A stretch of 7,701 nt of DNA from Gammaproteobacteria bacterium (lineage in GTDB: Bacteria > Pseudomonadota > Gammaproteobacteria > Xanthomonadales > Xanthomonadaceae): the NCBI GenBank assembly GCA_012510865.1, contig JAAZHF010000243.1:1-7701 (forward strand), given 5' to 3'. The translations under genes and the position numbers were made by a program. This document shows, piece by piece, positions 1 to 7,695 of the stretch (position 1 is the first letter of the stretch; each line of letters opens with the position of its first letter). The notes beneath the pieces were generated by a model. The model was not told where the DNA came from. It worked only from the letters and a program-made list of their open reading frames with translations, and did no database searches.

Positions 1-293
1 AGCCAGGGCTCGAGGTCGGCGGCCATCGCGCCGGCCGGCGCGTCGATGACGACCCGCTGCGTGTCGGCGGGCAGGGACTTCCACGCCGACCGCGCGCGGG
101 TCGCGCCCGCGACCGGGAGCACGGCGCTGTCCATCCCTGCGCGGCGCTCGGCCCAGCGCGTGGACGACTGCTGTGGATCGGCGTCGATGATCGCCGTGCG
201 CAGCCCGTCGACGGCCGCCTGCGCGGCAAGATGGGTCGCGATCGTCGTCTTGCCCGCACCGCCCTTCGAACTGGCCACCAGCACGGTCTTCAT
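1..293 (-). CDS. ParA/MinD-family P-loop ATPase (partial, N-terminal 97 codons)
   Basis: The gene reads leftward from an ATG at 293 and leaves the window at base 1, so only the N-terminal part is visible. The deviant Walker A motif KGGAGKTT lies at residues 10-17, including the signature lysine K10. The switch-I/A' motif DADPQ is at 37-41 and the Walker B strand VVIDAPAG at 81-88. Together these identify the SIMIBI ParA/MinD/Soj class, which dimerises on ATP and positions DNA or protein cargo. The P-loop starts almost at the N-terminus, so there is no N-terminal DNA-binding domain as in the longer plasmid ParA proteins. GGAGAG at 297-302 gives a good Shine-Dalgarno 3 bases upstream of the ATG. 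No ParB or centromere-like repeats are visible, so a chromosomal segregation role is not supported. It could equally be an orphan ParA that positions other cargo. It is divergent from the AAA+ gene at 407. Family assignment is firm, the role is unknown. Confidence 0.93.
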   Translation of the reverse strand, partial: MKTVLVASSKGGAGKTTIATHLAAQAAVDGLRTAIIDADPQQSSTRWAERRAGMDSAVLPVAGATRARSAWKSLPADTQRVVIDAPAGAMAADLEPW

Positions 294-406
294 GCGCTCT
301 CCGGTCACGTCAGCCCAGCCTCGACGGTCGCGGGTACCCCGCCACGCCCCGGCCTGCGCACATAGAATGCGGAGCAGCCAAAGGAACGACGGATGCACGC
401 GACCGC
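294..406. promoter_or_regulatory. Divergent intergenic region between ParA-like and AAA+ genes
   Basis: These 113 bp must hold the promoters for both divergent genes. On the plus strand TAGAAT at 363-368 is a five-of-six match to a sigma-70 -10 box, placing a start near 375, about 32 bases before the AAA+ ATG. No convincing -35 lies 16-18 bases upstream of it (CGCCAC at 340-345). On the minus strand I see only a weak candidate, TATGTG read leftward near 359-364, overlapping the plus-strand box. If both are real, the two promoters would overlap and interfere. No palindromic operator is evident. Promoter calls here are low confidence, while the divergent arrangement itself is certain. Confidence 0.4.
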
Positions 407-410
407 ATGA
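393..410 (+). CDS. Five-codon leader ORF overlapping the AAA+ start (putative)
   Basis: An ATG at 393 opens a frame encoding MHATA that stops at TGA 408-410. The stop overlaps the ATG (407-409) of the AAA+ ATPase as ATGA. A purine-rich AAGGAA at 381-386 sits 6 bases before this ATG, which is ideal spacing. The same element is 20 bases before the ATPase ATG, which is too far for normal initiation, and nothing Shine-Dalgarno-like lies closer. No in-frame upstream start exists for the ATPase. The arrangement suggests that ribosomes load at 393 and re-initiate at 407 by translational coupling. The peptide itself need not have a function. It could also be chance, with the ATPase simply poorly initiated. 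Confidence 0.4.
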   Translation: MHATA

Positions 411-1894
411 GTGACCTGAAGGACCTGGCCGCGCTGATCCGCGCCGACACCCCGCTGATCGTCATCGAGACCCCCGACGAGCCGCGGGTGGTCGACCTGT
501 TCCGGCAGTCGCTGCTGCACGTGTGGCGCGCGCTGTACCGGTGGACGATCACCGAAGTGCTGCGGCGCATCGACCTCGACGGCGAGGATCCGGCCGAGGC
601 CGCTCCCGACGCCGGCACCACGCTGCGCGCGATCCACTCCGCCGGGCAGCGCGGCGTCTACCTGCTGCTCGACTTCCACCCCTACCTCGGCTACGCCGGG
701 ACCCAGCGCATGCTCCGCGACCTGGTGCAGCGCCGCGGCTGCCTGCCGCACGTGCTGGTGCTGGTCGGGCACCGGGTCGAGCTCCCCGACGGGCTGGAAT
801 CCATGGCGGTGCGCTTCCAGACCCGCCTGCCCGACGCCCGCGCGCTGCTGGCGATGGTGCGCGAGGAGGCCGCGCGCTACCAGGCCGGGCACGGCGGCCG
901 CCGCGTCGAGGCCGATCCGGCCGCGGTGGAGCTGATCGTCCGCAACCTGCAGGGCCTGTCGCTGGGCGACGCGCGCCGGATCGCGCGGCAGCTGATCTTC
1001 AGCGACGGCGCCCTCGACCATGACGACCTCCCGCAGCTGTCGAAGCTCAAGTTCGAGCTTCTCAACCGCAGCGGCCACCTGCACTACGAATACGACACCG
1101 CGGGCTTCGCCGACGTCGCCGGCGCGCGCGCGCTGAAGCGCTGGATCGGGCAGCGGCGCGCGGTGTTCACCTCGGGCAGCGCCCCGCCGGGCCTCGACCC
1201 GCCCCGCGGCGTGCTGCTGCTCGGCGTGCAGGGCTGCGGCAAGTCGCTGCTGGCGAAGGCGATCGCCGGCGGCTTCGGCGTGCCGCTGGTGCGCCTGGAC
1301 TTCGGCACCCTGTACGACAAGTTCCACGGCGAGACCGAGAAGAACCTGCGCACCGCGCTCGCCTCGACCGAGCAGCTCGCGCCCTGCGTGCTGTGGATCG
1401 ACGAGATCGAGAAGGGACTGGCCAGCTCGGCCGGCGACGGCGACGGCGGCGTCTCGCGCCGCGTCCTGGGCTACCTGTTGACCTGGATGGCGGAGCGCAG
1501 GTCGCACGTCTTCCTGGTGGCCACCGCCAACCAGGTGCGGGAGCTGCCCGCCGAGCTGCTGCGCAAGGGCCGCTTCGACGAGGTGTTCTTCGTCGACCTG
1601 CCCGACGCGGCGACCCGCCGCGAGCTCTTCGGACTCCACTTGCGCAGTCGCGGGCTCGATCCCGGCGCCTTCGACCTCGACGCCCTGGCCTCCGCCGCCG
1701 AGGGTTTCTCCGGGGCCGAGATCGAGCAGGCGATCGTCTCCGGCCTGTATGCCGCGCATGCCGCCGGCGAGGCGCTGGGGGACTTCCTGCTGCGCGCCGA
1801 GCTGCGACGGACGCGGCCGCTGTCGGTGGTCATGGCCGAGCAGGTCGACGCACTGCGCGCCTGGGCGGCGGGCCGCACGGTGCCGGCCGACTGA
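407..1894 (+). CDS. Ycf46-like AAA+ ATPase
   Basis: This 495-aa protein has a complete classical AAA+ module behind a roughly 225-residue N-terminal domain. Walker A GVQGCGKS is at 273-280 and Walker B VLWIDEIE at 328-335 (D332, E333). The sensor-1 stretch ATAN is at 372-375 and the second region of homology includes R386 and R389 as candidate arginine fingers. The C-terminal helical lid has FSGAEIEQ at 434-441. The N-terminus, with IETPDEPRVVDLFRQ at 20-34, resembles the Ycf46 group (cyanobacterial Slr0374 and plastid ycf46). I have no direct evidence for its substrate in a heterotroph. There is no signal peptide or membrane segment, so it is cytoplasmic and probably acts as a ring-shaped oligomer. 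The start at 407 is the only in-frame ATG that keeps the conserved N-terminus, and it lacks its own close Shine-Dalgarno. It faces the ParA-like gene and converges on the next gene. AAA+ identity is near certain, the Ycf46 label is likely. Confidence 0.93.
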   Translation: MSDLKDLAALIRADTPLIVIETPDEPRVVDLFRQSLLHVWRALYRWTITEVLRRIDLDGEDPAEAAPDAGTTLRAIHSAGQRGVYLLLDFHPYLGYAGTQRMLRDLVQRRGCLPHVLVLVGHRVELPDGLESMAVRFQTRLPDARALLAMVREEAARYQAGHGGRRVEADPAAVELIVRNLQGLSLGDARRIARQLIFSDGALDHDDLPQLSKLKFELLNRSGHLHYEYDTAGFADVAGARALKRWIGQRRAVFTSGSAPPGLDPPRGVLLLGVQGCGKSLLAKAIAGGFGVPLVRLDFGTLYDKFHGETEKNLRTALASTEQLAPCVLWIDEIEKGLASSAGDGDGGVSRRVLGYLLTWMAERRSHVFLVATANQVRELPAELLRKGRFDEVFFVDLPDAATRRELFGLHLRSRGLDPGAFDLDALASAAEGFSGAEIEQAIVSGLYAAHAAGEALGDFLLRAELRRTRPLSVVMAEQVDALRAWAAGRTVPAD

Positions 1895-1903
1895 GCGCGG
1901 CCC

Positions 1904-2935
1904 TCAGCGCCGCCGCTGCCAGGGCGCACGCCACTCCGCGGGCGGCTCCTGCGCCATCCCGGCCTCGGCCAGCATCCGCCGCGCCATCGCGTCCTCGCTG
2001 TCGATCGCAGGGTCGGCGAGCAGCCGCGCCAGCAGGGCGTCGTCGCCTCCGTCCTCGCGCTGCGCAAGCGCGCGCAGCTGCTCCTGCCGCCAGTCGACGC
2101 CGCGCGCGCGCGCGTCCAGGGCCGCCGCGGTGGCCGCGTCCGCCTGCGCGCCGGCCAGCGACAGGCCGATGCGTTCGTCGAGGACGGTCTGGGGCCGCGC
2201 CAGCAGGAGGTCGGCCATGCGCCGGCAGGCCTCCGCGCGCCCGGCGGCCCGCAGCGGGCGACCGGTGCAGGCGGCGAGCACGTCGCGGTAGTCGGGCAGC
2301 AGCAGCGCCGGGAACGACGCCGCCCAGATCGCCGCATGCACCGCGTCCGACGGCCGCTCGCCCTCGCCGAATGCGCTCCACTCGGCGGCGGTCGGCGGAT
2401 GGGCGCGCAGCGCGCCGGCGATCCAGCGCTGCAGCGGGTACGGGTCGGGCCGGTTGTGGTTGGCGCGCGCCGCGGCGGCCAGCACCGCCTCGGTGCCGAG
2501 CCCCTGCAGCATGACCGGCGCCAGGTTGCCCGGCTCCAGCGCCTGCCAGCGGCGGGCGGCCTCCGCGGCCTCGTCCTGGCTGCCGCCCACCAGTCCGGCG
2601 GCCAGCAGCAGCTGCTGGGTGATCACGTCGCCGGCGCCCTTGGACGCCGCTTCCGCGCGCCAGCGCCGGGCTTCATCGCCGGTCCCGGCGCCCTCCCCGG
2701 GCGGCCGCGCCATCGCGTCCAGCACGGCGGCCAGCGCCAGGTCGCGGGCGCCGTCGGAGCGGGCAAGCGCGCGCGCCACCCGCAGGCCGTAGGCCTGCCA
2801 GGCCTCGGCGCGCGCCTGTGCGGCATCCGCGTCCTCCGCTCCGGGGCGCGACGGCTGCGCGGTCTGCGCGGATGCGGGCGCGGCCAGCGCCAGCGCGGGG
2901 ACGAGCAGGACGGACAGCAGCCAGCGCTTGCGCAT
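1904..2935 (-). CDS. Exported alpha-helical protein of unknown function (343 aa)
   Basis: I do not recognise a named family. From the ATG at 2935 the protein begins with a clean Sec signal peptide: MRKRW n-region, a Leu/Ala core at 6-19, and an ASA cleavage site after residue 23. The mature part is Ala/Arg/Leu-rich and predicted almost wholly helical, with a loose helix-turn-helix pattern like degenerate TPR or solenoid repeats. It has only two cysteines, C223 and C237, 14 apart in a helical stretch, which would suit a periplasmic disulfide. An in-frame upstream ATG at 2971 adds 12 residues and also has a Shine-Dalgarno (GGAGG). I chose 2935 because it gives the best signal peptide and has GGAG 6 bases upstream. 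It lies 89 bp after the GGT-like gene with no visible terminator between them, so it may be the last gene of that unit. It converges on the AAA+ gene with 9 bp between stops. Confidence 0.85.
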   Translation of the reverse strand: MRKRWLLSVLLVPALALAAPASAQTAQPSRPGAEDADAAQARAEAWQAYGLRVARALARSDGARDLALAAVLDAMARPPGEGAGTGDEARRWRAEAASKGAGDVITQQLLLAAGLVGGSQDEAAEAARRWQALEPGNLAPVMLQGLGTEAVLAAAARANHNRPDPYPLQRWIAGALRAHPPTAAEWSAFGEGERPSDAVHAAIWAASFPALLLPDYRDVLAACTGRPLRAAGRAEACRRMADLLLARPQTVLDERIGLSLAGAQADAATAAALDARARGVDWRQEQLRALAQREDGGDDALLARLLADPAIDSEDAMARRMLAEAGMAQEPPAEWRAPWQRRR

Positions 2936-3024
2936 GCGGGACTCCGTGATCGCGGTCGATGCACGGAGCATATCCGCGGTCCTCCGGCGCCGGGGACCTG
3001 CCCTGAGCCCCGTGCAATCGGCTT

Positions 3025-4755
<1,731 letters not shown>

Positions 4756-4763
4756 GGCGGGCC

Positions 4764-5402
4764 TCAGGGCCAGGGCGGGGGAGCGGCCTGCCAGGCCGCG
4801 GCGACTTCGGCCAGCGCCTCGCGGTCGGCCGCGGACCAGTCCGGGAGCAGCCGCTCCAGGTCGGGCGACCGCCACAGCTGCGGTTCGGTGCGGACCGCGG
4901 CCGCGTACCAGCGGACGGCCTCCTCGCGGCGGTCCAGGCGCCACAAGCCCAGGGCCAGCGTGGGCGGCAGCCAGGCCGGCCCCTTCAGCCGTTCGGCGCC
5001 GGCGCTGCGCCAGTGCGCCAGCGCGCCGGCGAAGTCGCCCTGGCGATACAGGTCCCAGCCCTGGTTCCAGTGCAGGGCGTCGCGCAGGCGGGCGTTGTCC
5101 GCGCGCCTACGGGCCTCGTCGTACAGCGCGGCGCCGGTGTCGGCGCGGCCGCCGGCGTAGGCGATCCGGGCGAGCTGCGCCGCGGCCAGCGACGCTTCCC
5201 CGCGCCGCCCGCGCTCCCGCGCCTTGAGCAGCCGCTCGACCGTGGCCTCGTCGTCGCCCGGAAGCAGCTCCAGCGGCCGGGCGACGTCGGCGTCGGCCTC
5301 GAAGTAGAACTCCTTCGGCCGCGGCAGGTCCTGCGCGCACAGGTGCACCGGCAGCAGGACGAGCAGGGCCGCGCCGAGGAAGCGTGTGATCTGCGGTTTC
5401 AT
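4764..5402 (-). CDS. Small exported TPR-like protein
   Basis: This 212-aa protein starts MKPQITRF and has a hydrophobic core (LGAALLVLLPV, 9-19) followed by LCAQD, consistent with signal peptidase I cleavage after A23. C22 is not in a good lipobox (VHLC), so a lipoprotein is unlikely. Three helix-pair units with TPR character follow at about 77-103, 108-141 and 143-175, with typical W/G/Y/A spacing such as WNQGWDLYRQGDFAGALAHW and WRLDRREEAVRWY. It is probably a periplasmic protein-protein interaction module. Its stop is 8 bp before the GGT-like start, so the two are almost surely one transcript and may act on the same envelope process. The start is set by the signal peptide, because no Shine-Dalgarno is present. 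The position where one should be is filled by a 7-bp direct repeat. Exact role unknown. Confidence 0.88.
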   Translation of the reverse strand: MKPQITRFLGAALLVLLPVHLCAQDLPRPKEFYFEADADVARPLELLPGDDEATVERLLKARERGRRGEASLAAAQLARIAYAGGRADTGAALYDEARRRADNARLRDALHWNQGWDLYRQGDFAGALAHWRSAGAERLKGPAWLPPTLALGLWRLDRREEAVRWYAAAVRTEPQLWRSPDLERLLPDWSAADREALAEVAAAWQAAPPPWP

Positions 5403-5403
5403 G

Positions 5404-5419
5404 GCGTTGCTTGCGTTGC
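5404..5419. repeat. Tandem 7-bp direct repeat ahead of the TPR gene start
   Basis: GCGTTGC occurs twice (5404-5410 and 5413-5419), separated by TT. On the coding (minus) strand this reads GCAACGC-AA-GCAACGC directly in front of the ATG, where a Shine-Dalgarno would normally be. It may be a protein-binding or translational element, or chance in a GC-rich leader. Confidence 0.45.
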
Positions 5420-5441
5420 GGGGCCCCTCCACCCCGCAGGC

Positions 5442-5470
5442 ATCGTACCGGGTGCGGGCCGGGGATTCAG
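5442..5470 (-). promoter_or_regulatory. Candidate promoter for the TPR-GGT unit
   Basis: In the 64-bp gap after the EAL gene, the minus strand carries TACGAT (5447 down to 5442, four of six matches to the -10 consensus). CTGAAT lies 17 bases upstream (5470-5465) as a weak -35 that overlaps the EAL stop codon. Transcription would start near 5435, leaving a 5' UTR of about 33 bases. No strong intrinsic terminator for the EAL gene is visible: a CCCGCA/TGCGGG stem exists but has a 15-base loop and no T-run. Read-through from the EAL gene is therefore possible. Confidence 0.3.
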
Positions 5471-7308
5471 CCGCCGGTGCCGATCCGCGCCCGCAGCGCC
5501 CCCGCGGGCATCGGCCGGCCGAAGTGGAATCCCTGCGCAACCGTGATCCCGCACTCGCGCAGCGCCGGCAGCTGCACCGGCGATTCCACGCCCTCGGCCA
5601 CCACCGCCATGCCCGCGCGCCGCGCGACCATCGCGATCGCGCCGACGATGGCCATGTCCAGCGGATCCTCCGGCAGGCCCGCGACGAAGCCGCGGTCGAT
5701 CTTGATGCCGTCGATCGGCAGGTGCTTGAGGCGCGCGAACGAGGAGTGGCCGATGCCGAAGTCGTCCAGGGCCACGCGCACGCCCAGCGCCCGCAGCCGC
5801 TCGAGGGTCCGGATCGCGAACGGGGCGTCGGGCAGCAGCGCTGTCTCGGTCAGCTCCAGCCACAGCCGCTGCGCCGGCAGCCCCGAGCGTTCGAGCGCGC
5901 GCGCGACGTCGTCGACCAGGCCGGGCTGCTCGATCTGGCGCGCCGAGACGTTGACCGAAAGCTCGAGCGCGCGTCCGTCGGCGGGCACCGGCCAGCCCGC
6001 CGCCGCGCGGCAGGCCTCGCCAAGCAGCCAGCGCCCCAGCGGAACGATCAGGCCGGAGGATTCGGCGACGTCGATGAAGTCGCAGGTCGGGCGCCAGCCG
6101 CCGGTGTCGTCGTGCCAGCGCAGCAGCGCCTCGGTGCCGCGGATGCGGCCGTCGGACAGGTCCACCACCGGCTGGTAGTACACGTGCAGCCGGCCGCGCT
6201 CGTGCGCATCGCGCAGCGCGCGCTCCATGTTCATGCGCTCGACCAGCTCGCGGTGGCGCCCGGCGTCGAAGATCTCGCAGCGGTCCAGCCGGCCCAGGCT
6301 CCGCGCACGCTGGCTGGCGAGTTCGGCGTTGCGCAGCAGCAGGTCGGCCGAGGGCGCGGCCAGGTCGTGCGAGAACGCGATCCCCGCCGAGGCGCGCAGG
6401 CCGCCGCCGGCGCGCTCCACGATCTCGACGCAGCGTCCCGCGATCTCCAGCGCCGCGGCGCCGAGCAGGCGCTGGTGCGGCACCAGCGCGAAGGCGTCGT
6501 CGCGTACGCGCGCCAGGGTGGCCTCGCCGCCCAGCGCCTCGCGCAGCGCGCCCGAGGCGGCGACCAGCTGCCCGGCGCGGTCGTCGCCGGGAAGCTCGAG
6601 CTGGACGTGGATGGCCGCGACCGCCGCCTCGCCCGGCCCGCATGGGCTCAGCGCGCTGTGCGCCACCTCGAGGAGATGGTCGCGGTTGGGCAGGTTGGTC
6701 TGCGGGTCGTGCAGCTCCAGGTAGCGCAGGCGGCGCTCGGCGATCCGGCGCCGGTGGATCTCCACCACCATCGCCACGTAGTCGCCGATGCTGGCGGCGA
6801 AGGCCTGGTCGGCCGGGGTCCAGGTGCGCGGATGGCCGACCTGCTCGTGGCACACCACGCCCACCAGCACGCCCTCGCTCCGCACCGGGGCGTCGAGCAG
6901 TGACGCGACGCCGTGGCGCGCGAAGTAGTCCCCGAGCGCCGCCTGCAGGCCCGGATCGAGGCTGACGTCGGCGGCATCGATGAAGCGCACTCCGTCGAGC
7001 GTGCGCCCGTACTGGTTGCCGCTGTCGAAGGCCTCGTCGTAGCCGGGCGGGTTGTGCTCGCCGCTGCGCAGGTCGTAGGCGTGCACGCAGCGCAGGACGC
7101 GGTGCTGCGGATGCAGCCGCCAGACGTTGACCCGGTCGGCCCGCAGGGTCCGGGCGGCGGTCTCGCAGACCAGGACCAGGGCGGATTCCAGCGTGTCGTG
7201 CCCGGTCCAGAGTTCACGGGCCAGGGCCACCAGCGCCTGGTTGTGGCGCCGCGCGCGCTGGCCTTCATCCTCGGCCGGCCTGCGCGACGCCTCCTGCATG
7301 GCGGCCAT
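5467..7308 (-). CDS. GAF - degenerate GGDEF - EAL protein, probable c-di-GMP phosphodiesterase
   Basis: Numbering from the ATG at 7308 (613 aa), a GAF sensor domain spans about 32-188. A diguanylate-cyclase-like domain follows, with DPQTNLPNR at 201-209. Its active-site loop reads RDDAF (269-273) in place of GGDEF, and there is no RxxD inhibitory site, so it should not synthesise c-di-GMP. The EAL domain looks intact: EALLRW 393-398, N453 in NVS, E485 in ELTET, D515/D516 in DDFGIG, K536 in KIDR, E572 in AEGVES, and QGFHFGRP from 592. This predicts hydrolysis of c-di-GMP to pGpG, with the GAF domain as ligand input and the dead GGDEF domain possibly a GTP or regulatory module. There are no membrane segments, so it is cytoplasmic. 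I chose 7308 because GGGAGGGG (7311-7318) lies just upstream. The longer start at 7338 adds 10 residues but has no Shine-Dalgarno. It stands 100 bp after the small Cys-tailed gene. Confidence 0.94.
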   Translation of the reverse strand: MAAMQEASRRPAEDEGQRARRHNQALVALARELWTGHDTLESALVLVCETAARTLRADRVNVWRLHPQHRVLRCVHAYDLRSGEHNPPGYDEAFDSGNQYGRTLDGVRFIDAADVSLDPGLQAALGDYFARHGVASLLDAPVRSEGVLVGVVCHEQVGHPRTWTPADQAFAASIGDYVAMVVEIHRRRIAERRLRYLELHDPQTNLPNRDHLLEVAHSALSPCGPGEAAVAAIHVQLELPGDDRAGQLVAASGALREALGGEATLARVRDDAFALVPHQRLLGAAALEIAGRCVEIVERAGGGLRASAGIAFSHDLAAPSADLLLRNAELASQRARSLGRLDRCEIFDAGRHRELVERMNMERALRDAHERGRLHVYYQPVVDLSDGRIRGTEALLRWHDDTGGWRPTCDFIDVAESSGLIVPLGRWLLGEACRAAAGWPVPADGRALELSVNVSARQIEQPGLVDDVARALERSGLPAQRLWLELTETALLPDAPFAIRTLERLRALGVRVALDDFGIGHSSFARLKHLPIDGIKIDRGFVAGLPEDPLDMAIVGAIAMVARRAGMAVVAEGVESPVQLPALRECGITVAQGFHFGRPMPAGALRARIGTGG

Positions 7309-7310
7309 GG

Positions 7311-7318
7311 CCCCTCCC
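7311..7318 (-). promoter_or_regulatory. Shine-Dalgarno deciding the EAL-protein start
   Basis: GGGAGGGG on the minus strand puts GGAGG 4 bases before the ATG at 7308. Competing ATGs at 7338 and 7320 have no purine-rich site ahead of them, and the ATG at 7299 is 13 bases from the GGAGG. This favours 7308 as the main start. Confidence 0.6.
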
Positions 7319-7408
7319 ATCGCTGCGCCCGGCGCCATCTAGCGCCCGCAGGTGTTAAGGCGCGATCACGGGACGCGGTTCGCCCGGGACGCCGCGTGCC
7401 ACCTCCGC

Positions 7409-7645
7409 CTAGCCGCCGCACCCTCCGCAGCAGACCGACGGCTGCTGCTCGACCTCGCCGGGCTCCACCGCGCCGCCGATGTCGTTGAGCAGCGCCACCA
7501 GCTGCGCGGCGTCGATGCTCGCGCTCACGCGCAGGCCCTGCGCCGGGTCGATGTCGACCACCGCGGCCGGGTCGTGGGCCAGCAGCGCGTCCTCGATCAC
7601 CAGCAGCGGGGGCAGCGGGCGCGACGCGCGGACATGGAATTCCAT
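7409..7645 (-). CDS. 78-aa HMA-like small protein with C-terminal CCxxC tail
   Basis: The protein runs from an ATG at 7645 to TAG at 7409-7411. Its apparent secondary structure is beta (1-8), alpha (13-26), beta (27-36), beta (38-44), alpha (45-57), with VVDIDP and LRVSASI as clear strands and DAAQLVALLNDIG as an amphipathic helix. This order resembles the ferredoxin-like fold of heavy-metal-associated (HMA/CopZ) domains. The usual CxxC in the first loop is absent (ASRPLPP). Instead all three cysteines sit at the extreme C-terminus as CCGGCGG (C72, C73, C76). I infer a soluble cytoplasmic metal- or cluster-binding protein, but the function is not established. Coding is supported by an excellent Shine-Dalgarno (AGGAGG, 5-base spacing) and by the non-random protein pattern. 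It is likely its own transcription unit, or the first gene ahead of the EAL gene. Confidence 0.85.
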   Translation of the reverse strand: MEFHVRASRPLPPLLVIEDALLAHDPAAVVDIDPAQGLRVSASIDAAQLVALLNDIGGAVEPGEVEQQPSVCCGGCGG

Positions 7646-7650
7646 CCTCG

Positions 7651-7656
7651 CCTCCT
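7651..7656 (-). promoter_or_regulatory. Strong Shine-Dalgarno of the Cys-tailed protein
   Basis: AGGAGG, the full consensus, lies 5 bases before the ATG at 7645. It is the best ribosome-binding site in the window and implies high translation. It sits 8 bases downstream of the inverted repeat in the leader. Confidence 0.85.
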
Positions 7657-7663
7657 GGCTGGG

Positions 7664-7681
7664 CGACGCCGGGGGGCGTCG
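7664..7681. promoter_or_regulatory. Perfect 7-bp inverted repeat in the leader of the Cys-tailed protein
   Basis: CGACGCC (7664-7670), a GGGG spacer, then GGCGTCG (7675-7681) form an 18-bp perfect inverted repeat. As RNA it would be an all-GC/AU 7-bp stem with a 4-base loop just ahead of the Shine-Dalgarno. As DNA it could be an operator between the candidate -10 and the gene. There is no T-run after it, so it is not a terminator. Confidence 0.45.
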
Positions 7682-7689
7682 ATGGCCCC

Positions 7690-7695
7690 ATTGTC
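7690..7695 (-). promoter_or_regulatory. Candidate -10 box for the Cys-tailed protein gene
   Basis: On the minus strand GACAAT matches the sigma-70 -10 consensus at four of six positions. It would start transcription near 7683, just upstream of the inverted repeat at 7664-7681, leaving a leader of about 38 bases. The -35 region lies outside the window, so this cannot be completed here. Confidence 0.25.

Noticed and set aside
305..1759. Long minus-strand open frame opposite the AAA+ gene.
   Set aside because: Composition is typical of a shadow frame, and the plus strand has complete AAA+ motifs.
1891..1907. CTGAG/CTCAG inverted repeat spanning both stop codons of the convergent genes, considered as a bidirectional terminator.
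   Set aside because: The stem is only 5 bp with a 7-base loop and no T-run on either side. Much of the symmetry follows from two TGA stops facing each other.
2101..2112. (CG)6 simple repeat.
   Set aside because: It lies inside the 343-aa coding region as Ala/Arg codons and is expected at this GC content.
7353..7358. TTAACA on the minus strand (five of six to a -35 box) upstream of the EAL gene.
   Set aside because: No -10 box occurs at 16-18 bases. The nearest candidate, TAGATG, is only 11 bases away.
7364..7397. Repeated CGGGACGC and CGCGG/CCGCG arms in the gap after the Cys-tailed gene, considered as a terminator or operator.
   Set aside because: Arms are short, the loop is long and there is no T-run. 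I see no stable structure beyond GC-rich background.
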